Below the pieces are notes generated by a model. The model did not search any database. It saw only the letters and a program-made list of their open reading frames with translations, and was not told where the DNA came from. From assembly GCA_026416955.1 (NCBI GenBank), contig JAOAEE010000027.1, positions 62,001 through 126,000 on the forward strand: a stretch of 64,000 nt of DNA, read 5' to 3'. The position numbers and the translations under genes were made by a program. The DNA comes from Ignavibacteria bacterium (GTDB lineage: Bacteria > Bacteroidota > Ignavibacteria > Kapaibacteriales > UBA2268). Below, piece after piece: positions 46,769-55,176 of the stretch. Position 1 is the first letter of the stretch, and the number at the start of each line of letters is the position of its first letter.

Positions 46769-47918
46769 AAATGTAACTATTCTTGGTTCTACCGGTTCGA
46801 TAGGAATACAAACATTGCAAGTAATTGAAAAAAGTAATGGTATTTTCAACATTTTATACCTTACAACCAATCAAAATATAGACATTCTTGCAAAACAAAT
46901 AAATAAATTTAAACCCAAAGGGGTTGTTATCTCCGACTACAAAAGTTACTTATTATTCAAAAAGAAATACAATTTTGATATAGAAATCCTTTATGGGTCC
47001 GAAGGCTTAACAGAAGTTGCATCAAAAAGCGAAAACGATATTGTAGTCTCTGCATTGGTGGGATTTTCTGGTGTTGCTCCTACTATTGCTGCTTTGAATG
47101 CGGGGAAAAATGTTGCTCTTGCAAATAAAGAAACCCTTGTTTCGGCTGGGGAACATATTTCGAACCTTGCAAAAGAACGTAATGCAAAAATAATTGCTAT
47201 CGATAGCGAACACAATGCAATAATTCAATGTTTGCTTGGAGAAGAACTATCGAAAGTTGAAAAAATAATCTTAACTGCATCTGGTGGACCATTTTTACAT
47301 TCAGCCCACGATACATTTGAATATGTTAATGTAGACGAGGCCCTAGCCCATCCGCGTTGGTCTATGGGTAAGAAAATCTCTATTGATTCTGCTACTTTGA
47401 TGAACAAGGGGTTCGAAGTTATAGAAGCCCATTGGCTTTTCAATTTGAAACCAGAACAAATTGAAGTAGTAATCCATCCAGAAAGCATAATTCATTCTTT
47501 AGTACAATTTGTCGACGGTTCGATAAAAGCCCAACTTGGACCCCAAGATATGCGAATTCCCATTTCGTTTGCTTTGAACTTTCCAGAACGACTATATTAT
47601 GATTTTCCTAGGTTGGATTTACTACAAGTTGGGAGTTTAAACTTTCAGAAACCAGATACAAATAAGTTCCCTTGCTTGCAATTAGCGTACGAAGCTCTTG
47701 AAATGGGTGGCACTGCACCAGCAATTTTAAATGCAGCAAACGAAACTGCAGTGCAAAGCTTTTTGGAAGGCAAAATCTCTTTTGCAAAAATCCCCGTTTG
47801 CATTTCATACTCACTCGAAAAAGTCGAGCATATGAAGAAACCAACCATTGAGGATATTTTTGAAACTGATAAAATTACTCGGGAAATTACTTTAAGTTTT
47901 ATTAACAAACTGAATTGA
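46746..47918 (+). CDS. dxr: 1-deoxy-D-xylulose 5-phosphate reductoisomerase
   Basis: Dxr rearranges and reduces DXP to 2-C-methyl-D-erythritol 4-phosphate, the committed step of the MEP isoprenoid pathway. The 390-residue protein has the NADPH-binding GSTGSIGIQTLQVIE, ANKETLVSAGE, the metal-binding DSEHNAIIQCL and HPRWSMGKKISIDSATLMNKG. The isoprenoid precursors feed undecaprenyl phosphate, used by RodA. It begins within rng (23-bp overlap) and is followed 2 bp later by rseP. Isoprenoid pathway choice is thus MEP rather than mevalonate. Confidence 0.97.
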   Translation: MTGSSTIKNVTILGSTGSIGIQTLQVIEKSNGIFNILYLTTNQNIDILAKQINKFKPKGVVISDYKSYLLFKKKYNFDIEILYGSEGLTEVASKSENDIVVSALVGFSGVAPTIAALNAGKNVALANKETLVSAGEHISNLAKERNAKIIAIDSEHNAIIQCLLGEELSKVEKIILTASGGPFLHSAHDTFEYVNVDEALAHPRWSMGKKISIDSATLMNKGFEVIEAHWLFNLKPEQIEVVIHPESIIHSLVQFVDGSIKAQLGPQDMRIPISFALNFPERLYYDFPRLDLLQVGSLNFQKPDTNKFPCLQLAYEALEMGGTAPAILNAANETAVQSFLEGKISFAKIPVCISYSLEKVEHMKKPTIEDIFETDKITREITLSFINKLN

Positions 47919-47920
47919 AA

Positions 47921-49300
47921 ATGGAATTTTTAAACAATATCTTATACTTTATTATTGTCATAGGAATACTAGTATTATTCCACGAATTTGGGCATTTTAT
48001 TGCTGCTCGCCTTTCAAAAATTCGCGTAGATGTCTTTGCTATTGGTATGGGGCCGCGTCTTTTTGGTTATAACAAAGTAAATGGTTTCACTTTTGGCAAA
48101 CTCCCAGAAAATTTCGAACTAAATGGTTATTGTGATTATAGAATATGTCTGCTTCCAATTGGCGGTTATGTAAAAATCGCGGGAATGATAGACGAAAGTT
48201 TAGATAAATCCTTCATTAACTCTCCACCAAAAGAATATGAATTTCGAAGCAAAGGGACAATTACAAAACTTTTCGTTATTTCTGCTGGCGTAATTATGAA
48301 TGCGATTCTTGCAATTTTGCTTTTTTCTATTATTTCTTTTTCCGAAGGAAAAATCGTTTGGAAAACAAACAAAATTGGCTATGTGCAAAAGAATTCTCTT
48401 GGGCAGTCCATTGGTCTTCAATCTGGGGATGCTATTCTTTCAATCGATGGAAAACCAGTTTATGATTGGAACGAGATAATTACAAAACTCTCGCTCGATA
48501 AATTTGGCTCCACCAAAAAGTTGCTTATTCTAAGAAACAGCGACACTTTACATTTGCAAGTCGAGGGCGATAAAATCGTAAAAAGTATTGCTTCGGGAAA
48601 TATGAATTTGGGCTTGACACCTGAAAAATTCTTTGTCTATGTACGCGATGTTGAAACGCTTTCACCCGCTGGAAAACTTGGCCTTCGTCCCGGCGACACT
48701 CTTTTGAAAATAAATGATGAACCTATCAACGCTTTCGACGAATTGACGTATCTTTTATCTCAAAATAAATCAAAAAAAATTCAATTAGTTTGGAAGCGAG
48801 GGGACAGAATCTTGGTCGACTCCGTCATTCCAACACCCGAAGGGAAACTTGGCTTCTACCCCGGATTTCACTTTGCTGGGAATAAAGATACAATTAATTT
48901 TAGTGTATTCGAGGCAATTTGGAATGGAACCAAAGAAACAGTCCGTTCCACCGAACTGTTTTTCTCTTCCATTGCACAAATATTCAAAGGGAACATATCT
49001 GCAAAAGAATCCGTTGGCGGCCCGATAATGATTGCTAAAAGTGCCTCGCAACAAGCAAGTTTGGGAATTGTCTATTTTCTAAACTTTATTGCTTTGCTAT
49101 CAATAACTCTTGCAATTATTAATATAATACCTCTACCAGCTCTCGACGGTGGTCACTTGATAATCATTCTAATAGAAGGAATAATACGAAAAGAACTTCC
49201 AGTCAAAGCAAAATTAATAATTCAAAATATTGGAATTGGAATTATTGTACTCCTTATGATATTTGTAATCTTCAACGATGTTTCAAGATTAATTAAGTAG
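47921..49300 (+). CDS. rseP: Site-2 membrane metalloprotease RseP
   Basis: A 459-residue zinc metalloprotease that cleaves transmembrane segments of anti-sigma factors and leftover signal peptides. The zinc motif is in LFHEFGHFIAA at the N-terminus, and the third ligand is in IINIIPLPALDGGHL near the C-terminus. Between them lie two PDZ domains (about 160-215 and 240-295; VQKNSLGQSIGLQSGDAIL, LSPAGKLGLRPGDTL), which restrict substrate access. The ATG at 47921 is preferred to the TTG at 47915. The gene pair dxr-rseP is a common bacterial arrangement. A matching anti-sigma factor is not seen here. Confidence 0.95.
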   Translation: MEFLNNILYFIIVIGILVLFHEFGHFIAARLSKIRVDVFAIGMGPRLFGYNKVNGFTFGKLPENFELNGYCDYRICLLPIGGYVKIAGMIDESLDKSFINSPPKEYEFRSKGTITKLFVISAGVIMNAILAILLFSIISFSEGKIVWKTNKIGYVQKNSLGQSIGLQSGDAILSIDGKPVYDWNEIITKLSLDKFGSTKKLLILRNSDTLHLQVEGDKIVKSIASGNMNLGLTPEKFFVYVRDVETLSPAGKLGLRPGDTLLKINDEPINAFDELTYLLSQNKSKKIQLVWKRGDRILVDSVIPTPEGKLGFYPGFHFAGNKDTINFSVFEAIWNGTKETVRSTELFFSSIAQIFKGNISAKESVGGPIMIAKSASQQASLGIVYFLNFIALLSITLAIINIIPLPALDGGHLIIILIEGIIRKELPVKAKLIIQNIGIGIIVLLMIFVIFNDVSRLIK

Positions 49301-49306
49301 AACTAT

Positions 49307-50080
49307 ATGCTCGAAAAACCACTTATCTTCGTTACAAACGACGACGGAATTGATTCAAATGGACTTTACCAACTTGTGAAAGAGCTTAGAACAATCGGAG
49401 AAGTAATTGTTGTTGCTCCCGACCACCAACAAAGTGCTGTTGGACATATGCTTACAATTTCTAAGCCCTTGCGTTTCTCCAAATTTTTCAGAAATGGGGA
49501 AATATTTGGTTTTGCTGTAAATGGTTCCCCATCCGATTGTGTTAAATTAGCTCTTTCGTCAATTCTACCACGCAAGCCCGATATTTTAGTTTCGGGAATT
49601 AATTACGGGAAAAATACCTCAATCAATATTCTATACTCTGGAACTGTTGCTGCTGCAACCGAAGGTTATCTTGCTGGAATACCATCGATAGCGATTTCAC
49701 TATCCACTTACGATATCAACTACGATTGTAAATTCCCAGCAATTCTCTCGAGGAAAATTATCCAAAATTTGTTTTTTGAAACAAAATTGAAGTTCAAACT
49801 CTTGAACGTAAATATTCCAGCAATTCCAGAAACGCAACTTAAGGGAATTATGATTACACATTGTAGCAATTCTTACTGGAACGATAAGTACGAAAAAAGA
49901 GTAGACCCCTTTGGAAGAGAATACTACTGGTTTGCTGGAGAATATGTTTCCAATAGTGACGACGAAGGAAGTGACGATTGGGCACTTAAAAATGGCTTTG
50001 TTTCAATAACTCCTATCTCATTCAATTTTACTGATTTTTCTCTTCTTAACGAGCTTAAGAAAATTGAGTTAAAGATGTAA
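49307..50080 (+). CDS. surE: 5'/3'-nucleotidase SurE
   Basis: SurE removes phosphate from nucleoside monophosphates and helps stationary-phase survival. The 257-residue length is normal. It has VTNDDGIDSNGL (metal ligands Asp12, Asp13), VAPDHQQSAVGH (Ser-containing phosphate loop), NGSPSDCVKLAL and VSGINYGKNTSINILYSGTVAAATEG. It lies 6 bp after rseP and ends the rng-dxr-rseP-surE run. A weak stem-loop follows the stop. Confidence 0.97.
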   Translation: MLEKPLIFVTNDDGIDSNGLYQLVKELRTIGEVIVVAPDHQQSAVGHMLTISKPLRFSKFFRNGEIFGFAVNGSPSDCVKLALSSILPRKPDILVSGINYGKNTSINILYSGTVAAATEGYLAGIPSIAISLSTYDINYDCKFPAILSRKIIQNLFFETKLKFKLLNVNIPAIPETQLKGIMITHCSNSYWNDKYEKRVDPFGREYYWFAGEYVSNSDDEGSDDWALKNGFVSITPISFNFTDFSLLNELKKIELKM

Positions 50081-50095
50081 ACTAAATAACTTTTT

Positions 50096-50127
50096 GCTAA
50101 AATCAAAGAAATTTTTGGGATTTTGGC
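50096..50127 (+). terminator. Weak stem-loop after surE
   Basis: GCTAAAATC pairs with GATTTTGGC (9 bp, one G-U wobble on the plus strand) across a 14-nt loop, 15 bp after the surE stop and between convergent genes. Stability is low and no long T run follows directly. Confidence 0.35.
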
Positions 50128-50135
50128 TAAATTTT

Positions 50136-51440
50136 CTATTTGGTTTGACGCTTTTCTACAAAGAAATTTACAATATCTTTAATTCCTTGAAACAATTCAA
50201 CGAACCTAAAATGATATCTATCTCTCATATAAAAGTAAAGAATAATTCCAAAAACAGCATAATAAGAAACTAATCCCAATGGAGCTAGAGAAATATTTCT
50301 TGTTAAACCAACAGTAATAAACACTATAACAGAAAAAATTGAAGAGACAAAGATATATTTTGCAACCTTTTTTGCTTGATTTTCTGCAATCAACACCGAA
50401 GCACTAAGTTGCAATGGCATAAAAACTGTCCCAATCAACATCAAATTGAAAAATGAAATAGATAACAGGTACTTCTCTGGAAGTAAAAGTTTAACAAAAA
50501 ACTCAGTACCACCAAGTTCTAACAACACAAACAGAAATACTAGCAGCAGAAAAGTAAATGAAGTCGATTTTACTATTAGACTTCTTAAATCGTTATTCCT
50601 ACCCTTTGCAATAAGTCTGACCGCTGTCGGATAGACTAAACCAAATCCAGCATTTATTCCTTCCTCGAACAATCTAAATAAAGTCTTTGCGGAATAATAA
50701 ATCCCAACAACTTTACTTTGGAAAAAGTATTGTAGAAAAAGAACATCCAATTGGCGTGGAATACTTTGGAAAAGAGAATAACTCATCATTGGTAAGCCAA
50801 AAGAAAAAAAACTCTTTACATTTAAATTCCCATTGAAACCAAGCCTAATATATTTTTTCAAGAGTACAACAGCAGTTAAGGAACTAATCAAAGTACCAGT
50901 AAAGTAAATTCTCATCAATGTGTAAAAAGAAAATGTAGGCTTTGTAAAGTATAAATAAACTGTAAGAATTGACATTGGTAAAAAGAAAGCTGCATTTACC
51001 AAGAAAAGATTTAACATATTTGAATGCTTAAAAGCAAATTTCAAGCAATAAATCCTTGGAATAGTTAAAACAGACAGCCAAGGGAGGAAAAAAGCAACTT
51101 TCGAAATACCCGGTTCTTTGAATATTTGTACCCAAAGTTCGGAAAGTAGAGAAAAAGAAAATGAAAAAAATACCACGAACACAACAGTAAATAACAAGGC
51201 AAAAGTATTAGCCCTTGCTTCTGTTTCGGTCTTAAATCCAAATTGAATAATCGACTGAAGGAGCAAAGAATCGACAATAATGAAAATCCAAGTGTGTATT
51301 CCTATCAAAATTCCATACAAACCCAGTTCCGAAGGGTCGAGCCGTCTAATTTGAAGTAGACTAACAAAACCATAAAGGACATAAAGTCCTTTATCGAGAA
51401 CACTCCAAACAACTTTATCAATGTTTTCGCTAAGCTTCAA
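50136..51440 (-). CDS. Polysaccharide (oligosaccharide) flippase-type membrane protein
   Basis: A 434-residue protein with about 12 transmembrane helices in the MATE/MOP fold of Wzx flippases (LGLYGILIGIHTWIFI, SFFSFGLPMMSYSLFQSIPRQLDVLFLQYFFQSKVVGIYYSAKTLFRL). The fragment near PRQLDVLFLQ is characteristic of O-antigen or teichuronic acid flippases. It would move undecaprenyl-linked glycans across the membrane. The only start I can find is TTG at 51440, since a stop lies upstream in frame and no ATG follows soon. No glycosyltransferase neighbours are present, so the glycan is unknown. Confidence 0.85.
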   Translation of the reverse strand: MKLSENIDKVVWSVLDKGLYVLYGFVSLLQIRRLDPSELGLYGILIGIHTWIFIIVDSLLLQSIIQFGFKTETEARANTFALLFTVVFVVFFSFSFSLLSELWVQIFKEPGISKVAFFLPWLSVLTIPRIYCLKFAFKHSNMLNLFLVNAAFFLPMSILTVYLYFTKPTFSFYTLMRIYFTGTLISSLTAVVLLKKYIRLGFNGNLNVKSFFSFGLPMMSYSLFQSIPRQLDVLFLQYFFQSKVVGIYYSAKTLFRLFEEGINAGFGLVYPTAVRLIAKGRNNDLRSLIVKSTSFTFLLLVFLFVLLELGGTEFFVKLLLPEKYLLSISFFNLMLIGTVFMPLQLSASVLIAENQAKKVAKYIFVSSIFSVIVFITVGLTRNISLAPLGLVSYYAVFGIILYFYMRDRYHFRFVELFQGIKDIVNFFVEKRQTK

Positions 51441-51478
51441 TGATTGTAACTCAAAAAGGCAAAATTAAAAAAGGGATT

Positions 51479-53209
51479 TCAATTGATAGGAAGGTGAATA
51501 ATAAACTTTGTTCCTTTCCCTTTTTCACTTTCAACTTGAATATTGCCGTCGTGGAGCAAAATAATATGTTTAACTATAGACAAACCAAGCCCCGTCCCAC
51601 CATAACGCCGAGAATGGGATTTATCGACAGTATAGAATCGTTCAAAAATTCTGTCTTGGTGCTCTTTTGGAATTCCAATACCCTCGTCGCTTACAATTAT
51701 CTTAACAGATTCCTCATCGTTTTTCATAAACTCAATTCTAATAGTACCTTTATCGGAATATTTAATTGCATTGTCAATCAAGTTGATGAAAACTTGTTCC
51801 ATTCGGAACGAATCGACATTAACTTTTGGAAAATCTTCTTCGCACTTTATTTCAATGGAAAGATTTTTCTCCTCAAGTTTCTGTTTAAAAGTTGGAAGAA
51901 CTTGCTTAACAAGCTCACACAAATCAACTTCCGAAACGAACAATTTCGACGAGGCATCTTCGAGGGCTACAAGAGTAAGTAAATCGTCGACAATATGAAT
52001 AATTCTTTCAGTGTGTCGTTTTATTGTATCCAAATATTTAAACTGTTCGCAAGGAATTTCCTCTTCAAGCGTTTCCAAATAACCTTTAATTGCAGTAAGC
52101 GGTGTTCTAAGTTCGTGAGAGACATTTGCAACCAAGTCCTTTTTTATGCTTTCAACTTTTTTGATTGGTGTGATATCATAAAGAAAATGTATAATTTGAT
52201 TTGTTCCAATAAGATGTTTAATAGAGGACAAATAAACTTTATCGGCAATTTCTATCTCGACAGTAGTATCTTTTTGAGTAGAAAAAGAATCTAAAATCTG
52301 TTTCAAAACTATTTCATCTTTTATTGAATTACTAATTTTTGAGATTTGATGGGATTTCAAAAGTAAAGTTTTATAATATCTATTTGCAAATACAATATTA
52401 CTTTCCTCATCGATAATAGCAACAGCTTGGTCGAGCGAATCAATCAAGTTGTTCATAAAGTTTCTTTGCTCAACAAGTTTGTCCAAACTTTTCTTCATCT
52501 CGGAAACCATTTCGTTAAAGTTTCGCTTCAAAATTGATAGTTCAGAATCCCCATTCTCATCGAGTTTACAATCGAAGTTTCCGCTTGCAACCTTTCTCGA
52601 AGCCTCGATTACTTCAATAATTGGTTTAGTTAAAGTTCGCGACAAAACATAGGAAAGAACAACAATAGAAACAAAAAGGCCGGAGAACACAATTAATATT
52701 TTTTCTTGAACTTGAAGGAAAAAAGCGTTTAAATTTTCTTTAGGAATACTTGTTCGAAAAAAAATGAAATTATTGTTGGATATAGAAATTTTCTTTGCGT
52801 AGTATATATATTCAGTTCGTAAAGTTTTACTAAATCGAACGGCGAAACCTTCTCCTTCAACCCTAGCCTTTAGAATTTCTGGTCGGTTGCGATGATTCTC
52901 CAAGTGCTCCTCTTTTTCCCTCGAATCGGCAAGAACAACTCCACCAGAATCAATTATAGTTACTCTAACCTTTAGAAGCGAGTCGCAATAAAAAGCAAAT
53001 TTTTTAAAATCGGACTTATCGGGAATGTCCGAGGTAATTATTTTAACTAATTCTTTTTCTAAAACTTTACTTAGTCTTGATAGTTCCTTGATTTGAAAAT
53101 TAACGAAATGGTCTTTAAATGTTGTAAGTGTTTGATAAACAAATACAATTGAGAAAATTGTAACGATTGCAATAATTGATGCAAAAACTACAGAAGAATA
53201 TTTTTTCAT
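51479..53209 (-). CDS. phoR: Sensor histidine kinase, PhoR-like
   Basis: A 576-residue membrane kinase with an N-terminal transmembrane helix, a periplasmic sensor loop (about 35-165), a second helix (about 170-190), a HAMP domain, and a PAS-like domain (about 245-340). HisKA follows (NVSHELRTPLTAIKGYLETLEEE, phospho-His about 356), then HATPase_c with NLIDNAIKYS, DEGIGIP and GGTGLGLSIV. The pairing with the adjacent PhoB-type regulator by 4-bp overlap and the domain order match PhoR. However, no phosphate uptake genes are nearby, so the signal could be something other than phosphate. Confidence 0.9.
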   Translation of the reverse strand: MKKYSSVVFASIIAIVTIFSIVFVYQTLTTFKDHFVNFQIKELSRLSKVLEKELVKIITSDIPDKSDFKKFAFYCDSLLKVRVTIIDSGGVVLADSREKEEHLENHRNRPEILKARVEGEGFAVRFSKTLRTEYIYYAKKISISNNNFIFFRTSIPKENLNAFFLQVQEKILIVFSGLFVSIVVLSYVLSRTLTKPIIEVIEASRKVASGNFDCKLDENGDSELSILKRNFNEMVSEMKKSLDKLVEQRNFMNNLIDSLDQAVAIIDEESNIVFANRYYKTLLLKSHQISKISNSIKDEIVLKQILDSFSTQKDTTVEIEIADKVYLSSIKHLIGTNQIIHFLYDITPIKKVESIKKDLVANVSHELRTPLTAIKGYLETLEEEIPCEQFKYLDTIKRHTERIIHIVDDLLTLVALEDASSKLFVSEVDLCELVKQVLPTFKQKLEEKNLSIEIKCEEDFPKVNVDSFRMEQVFINLIDNAIKYSDKGTIRIEFMKNDEESVKIIVSDEGIGIPKEHQDRIFERFYTVDKSHSRRYGGTGLGLSIVKHIILLHDGNIQVESEKGKGTKFIIHLPIN

Positions 53210-53922
53210 CCATCTTCGGAAATTTTATATCCAACACCTCGGACATTTTTAATAAACACTCCCGCAGGACCAAGTTTTTCCCTAAGGTTTTTAATATGAA
53301 CATCAACTGTTCTGTCCAAAACTCCTTTTTCGCTCGAACCAAGTTCATCGAGAATATTTTCACGAGAAAAAACCCATCCTTTCCGTTTCAACAATAAGGT
53401 TAGAATTTTAAATTCGCTTGGGGTTAAATCTACCTTAACATCATTGACAAAAACTTCAAACTTCCGCAAATCCACTTTTAAAATGTTACCAAAAATTACA
53501 ACTCCGCTTTGCTCTTCTTTTCTTTCTCGGCGAAGGACTGCTTTCACCCGAGCGACAAGTTCGCGTGGTGAAAAAGGTTTAGTAACATAATCGTCTGCAC
53601 CGAGTTCCAACCCTAAGACTTTTTCGGCTTCCTCACTCCTTGCTGTAAGTATAATAATAGGTATGTGACTATAATTGTCACTATTTTTCAAGTACTTACA
53701 AACCTCCATTCCATCAGCATCGGGCAACATTAAGTCTAATATAATTAAATCGGGAATTTCGGAGTTTAAGTATCGATAAAAAGAAGTAATATCAAAAAAC
53801 TCTCGAACTTTAAAATTGTGTTTTTTTAAATGCAAAGACACAAGGTCGAGAATATCGCTTTCATCTTCAATCACAGCAATAATTTGCTCACTTGAGGTTG
53901 GAATATTTGTTTTACTGTCCAT
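53206..53922 (-). CDS. phoB: OmpR/PhoB-family response regulator
   Basis: A 238-residue regulator with a receiver domain (phospho-Asp in LIILDLMLPDADGMEV; Thr in ILTAR; Lys in YVTKPFSPREL) and a winged-helix DNA-binding domain (VDLTPSEFKILTLLLKRKGWVFSRE, LDRTVDVHIKNLREKL, VRGVGYKI). It overlaps the kinase gene by 4 bp, and the two are surely co-expressed. Naming it phoB rests on the PhoR-like partner; it could regulate other envelope genes. A perfect -7-like element lies 18 bp upstream on the minus strand. Confidence 0.88.
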   Translation of the reverse strand: MDSKTNIPTSSEQIIAVIEDESDILDLVSLHLKKHNFKVREFFDITSFYRYLNSEIPDLIILDLMLPDADGMEVCKYLKNSDNYSHIPIIILTARSEEAEKVLGLELGADDYVTKPFSPRELVARVKAVLRRERKEEQSGVVIFGNILKVDLRKFEVFVNDVKVDLTPSEFKILTLLLKRKGWVFSRENILDELGSSEKGVLDRTVDVHIKNLREKLGPAGVFIKNVRGVGYKISEDG

Positions 53923-53939
53923 ACACCAATTGAAAAAAA

Positions 53940-53947
53940 CAAAATTA
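53940..53947 (-). promoter_or_regulatory. Candidate -7 element for the phoB-phoR pair
   Basis: On the minus strand the sequence reads TAATTTTG, an exact fit to TAnnTTTG, 17 bp upstream of the regulator ATG. No TTTG lies at -33. Confidence 0.4.
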
Positions 53948-54036
53948 GAAAGAAATTGTTAAGAAATCATAAAGAATTATCTATTTGAAACATTTAAACT
54001 TAGTTCGACAATGATTGTAGAAACTTTGGAAAAATC

Positions 54037-54624
54037 TCAACTGTTGGCAACCTTTTCTAAATCTTTTGTCAAGGTTCCATCTGCTAATACCATTGGATAG
54101 TCGGGAACAATTAGCCCTTTTTTAATTTTCTTTAACTTATTTTGAATAAGGGTGCGTCGTATTGGCGAAACTCTTTCAAAGAAAAGGATACCATTTAAAT
54201 GGTCTATTTCGTGTTGCAATACTCTTGCAAGCAATCCCCCAGCTTCGAGGGTATGCTCTTTACCATCAATATCTATGTATCGAACTTCTATTTCGCTTGG
54301 ACGAACAACATTTTCCCTTAATTCTGGAACAGAAAGACATCCCTCGTTGAATTCTTCTTCTTCTTCGCTACTTGCAAGAATAACTGGGTTAATATAGGCT
54401 TTTCTTGGGTGAATTAATACATCTTTCTCGTTGTAAATATCTCCAACAATTAATAAGGATAAAGAAACACCAACTTGATTTGCAGCCAAACCAATACCTT
54501 CGGCAAAATTCATTGTTTCGAACATATCGGAAACAAGTTTAAGAATATTATCGTCGATGTTCTCTATCTCTTTGGTCTTGGTCTTCAAAATTGGATGAAA
54601 CGCATTGTAAATTGGCAATATCAT
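54037..54624 (-). CDS. def: Peptide deformylase
   Basis: Def removes the formyl group from new proteins. The 195-residue protein has all three motifs: GIGLAANQVGV (motif 1), EGCLSVPE with the metal Cys (motif 2) and LQHEIDHLNGILF (HExxH motif 3 with two metal His). The ATG at 54624 is preferred to the TTG at 54630. It sits alone between the phoB regulator and the small Cys-rich protein, both on the same strand. Formyltransferase (fmt), its usual partner, is not in the window. Confidence 0.97.
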   Translation of the reverse strand: MILPIYNAFHPILKTKTKEIENIDDNILKLVSDMFETMNFAEGIGLAANQVGVSLSLLIVGDIYNEKDVLIHPRKAYINPVILASSEEEEEFNEGCLSVPELRENVVRPSEIEVRYIDIDGKEHTLEAGGLLARVLQHEIDHLNGILFFERVSPIRRTLIQNKLKKIKKGLIVPDYPMVLADGTLTKDLEKVANS

Positions 54625-54672
54625 TTTCAAAACACCTTAAAAAATTATTAACGAACCTTAAAAATTAATATT

Positions 54673-55092
54673 TCATTCTTCCTCTTTTTCGAAAGGTTTA
54701 GGTTCCCAGTCGACACCACCACAAGGAACATAATCTTCTGAAATATGTTCATCATAAAGTTTGCATAATTGACTTGTTTCGTCGAAATGCACACACTTTC
54801 CACACAATGTTGATTCTGTTACCTCTTGCAAATGTTCCTTATAAAATTGAAACTGCTTCCAGCCCGGATAAGCCGCAAACAACCAAAGAAGCAATAGCAT
54901 CACCCACCAATATTTCCTATTGTCTATCAAACTCATTAATAGAAAACTAAGGAAAATAATAATCGCACTTCGAAGAAGAACACCCCAAACAATCGAACCA
55001 GTTGTAATAATGGGAACAACCTTACCGTCTTCCTTTTGTTCCATCCCAACCCGAAAGAGCAAAAGGTCGAGAATCTTTGAAAAAATATCCAT
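54673..55092 (-). CDS. Small membrane protein with a C-terminal four-cysteine motif
   Basis: A 139-residue protein with two hydrophobic helices (about 30-55 and 60-78) and a soluble C-terminal part with four cysteines in a CGKC-x10-C-x13-C arrangement (CGKCVHF, QLCKLYDE, YVPCGG). The spacing suits a zinc ribbon-like or Fe-S-like site but I know no family for it. The sequence ends in an acidic tail (EKEEE). ATG at 55092 is chosen over TTG at 55101. It lies 48 bp upstream of def on the same strand and diverges from the first parvulin gene. Function is unknown. Confidence 0.75.
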   Translation of the reverse strand: MDIFSKILDLLLFRVGMEQKEDGKVVPIITTGSIVWGVLLRSAIIIFLSFLLMSLIDNRKYWWVMLLLLWLFAAYPGWKQFQFYKEHLQEVTESTLCGKCVHFDETSQLCKLYDEHISEDYVPCGGVDWEPKPFEKEEE

Positions 55093-55176
55093 CCTACCCA
55101 AGATTTTACAAATACAAATCTACAATAAGTTTAGCAAAAATTTTTTAATTTTGGTTTTTTTATTTAGGCGAAAGTT

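Noticed and set aside
51440..51982. 180-codon plus-strand ORF antisense to the histidine kinase gene
   Set aside because: Covers the HATPase region of phoR on the other strand. It resembles antisense shadow sequence and has no domain signal.
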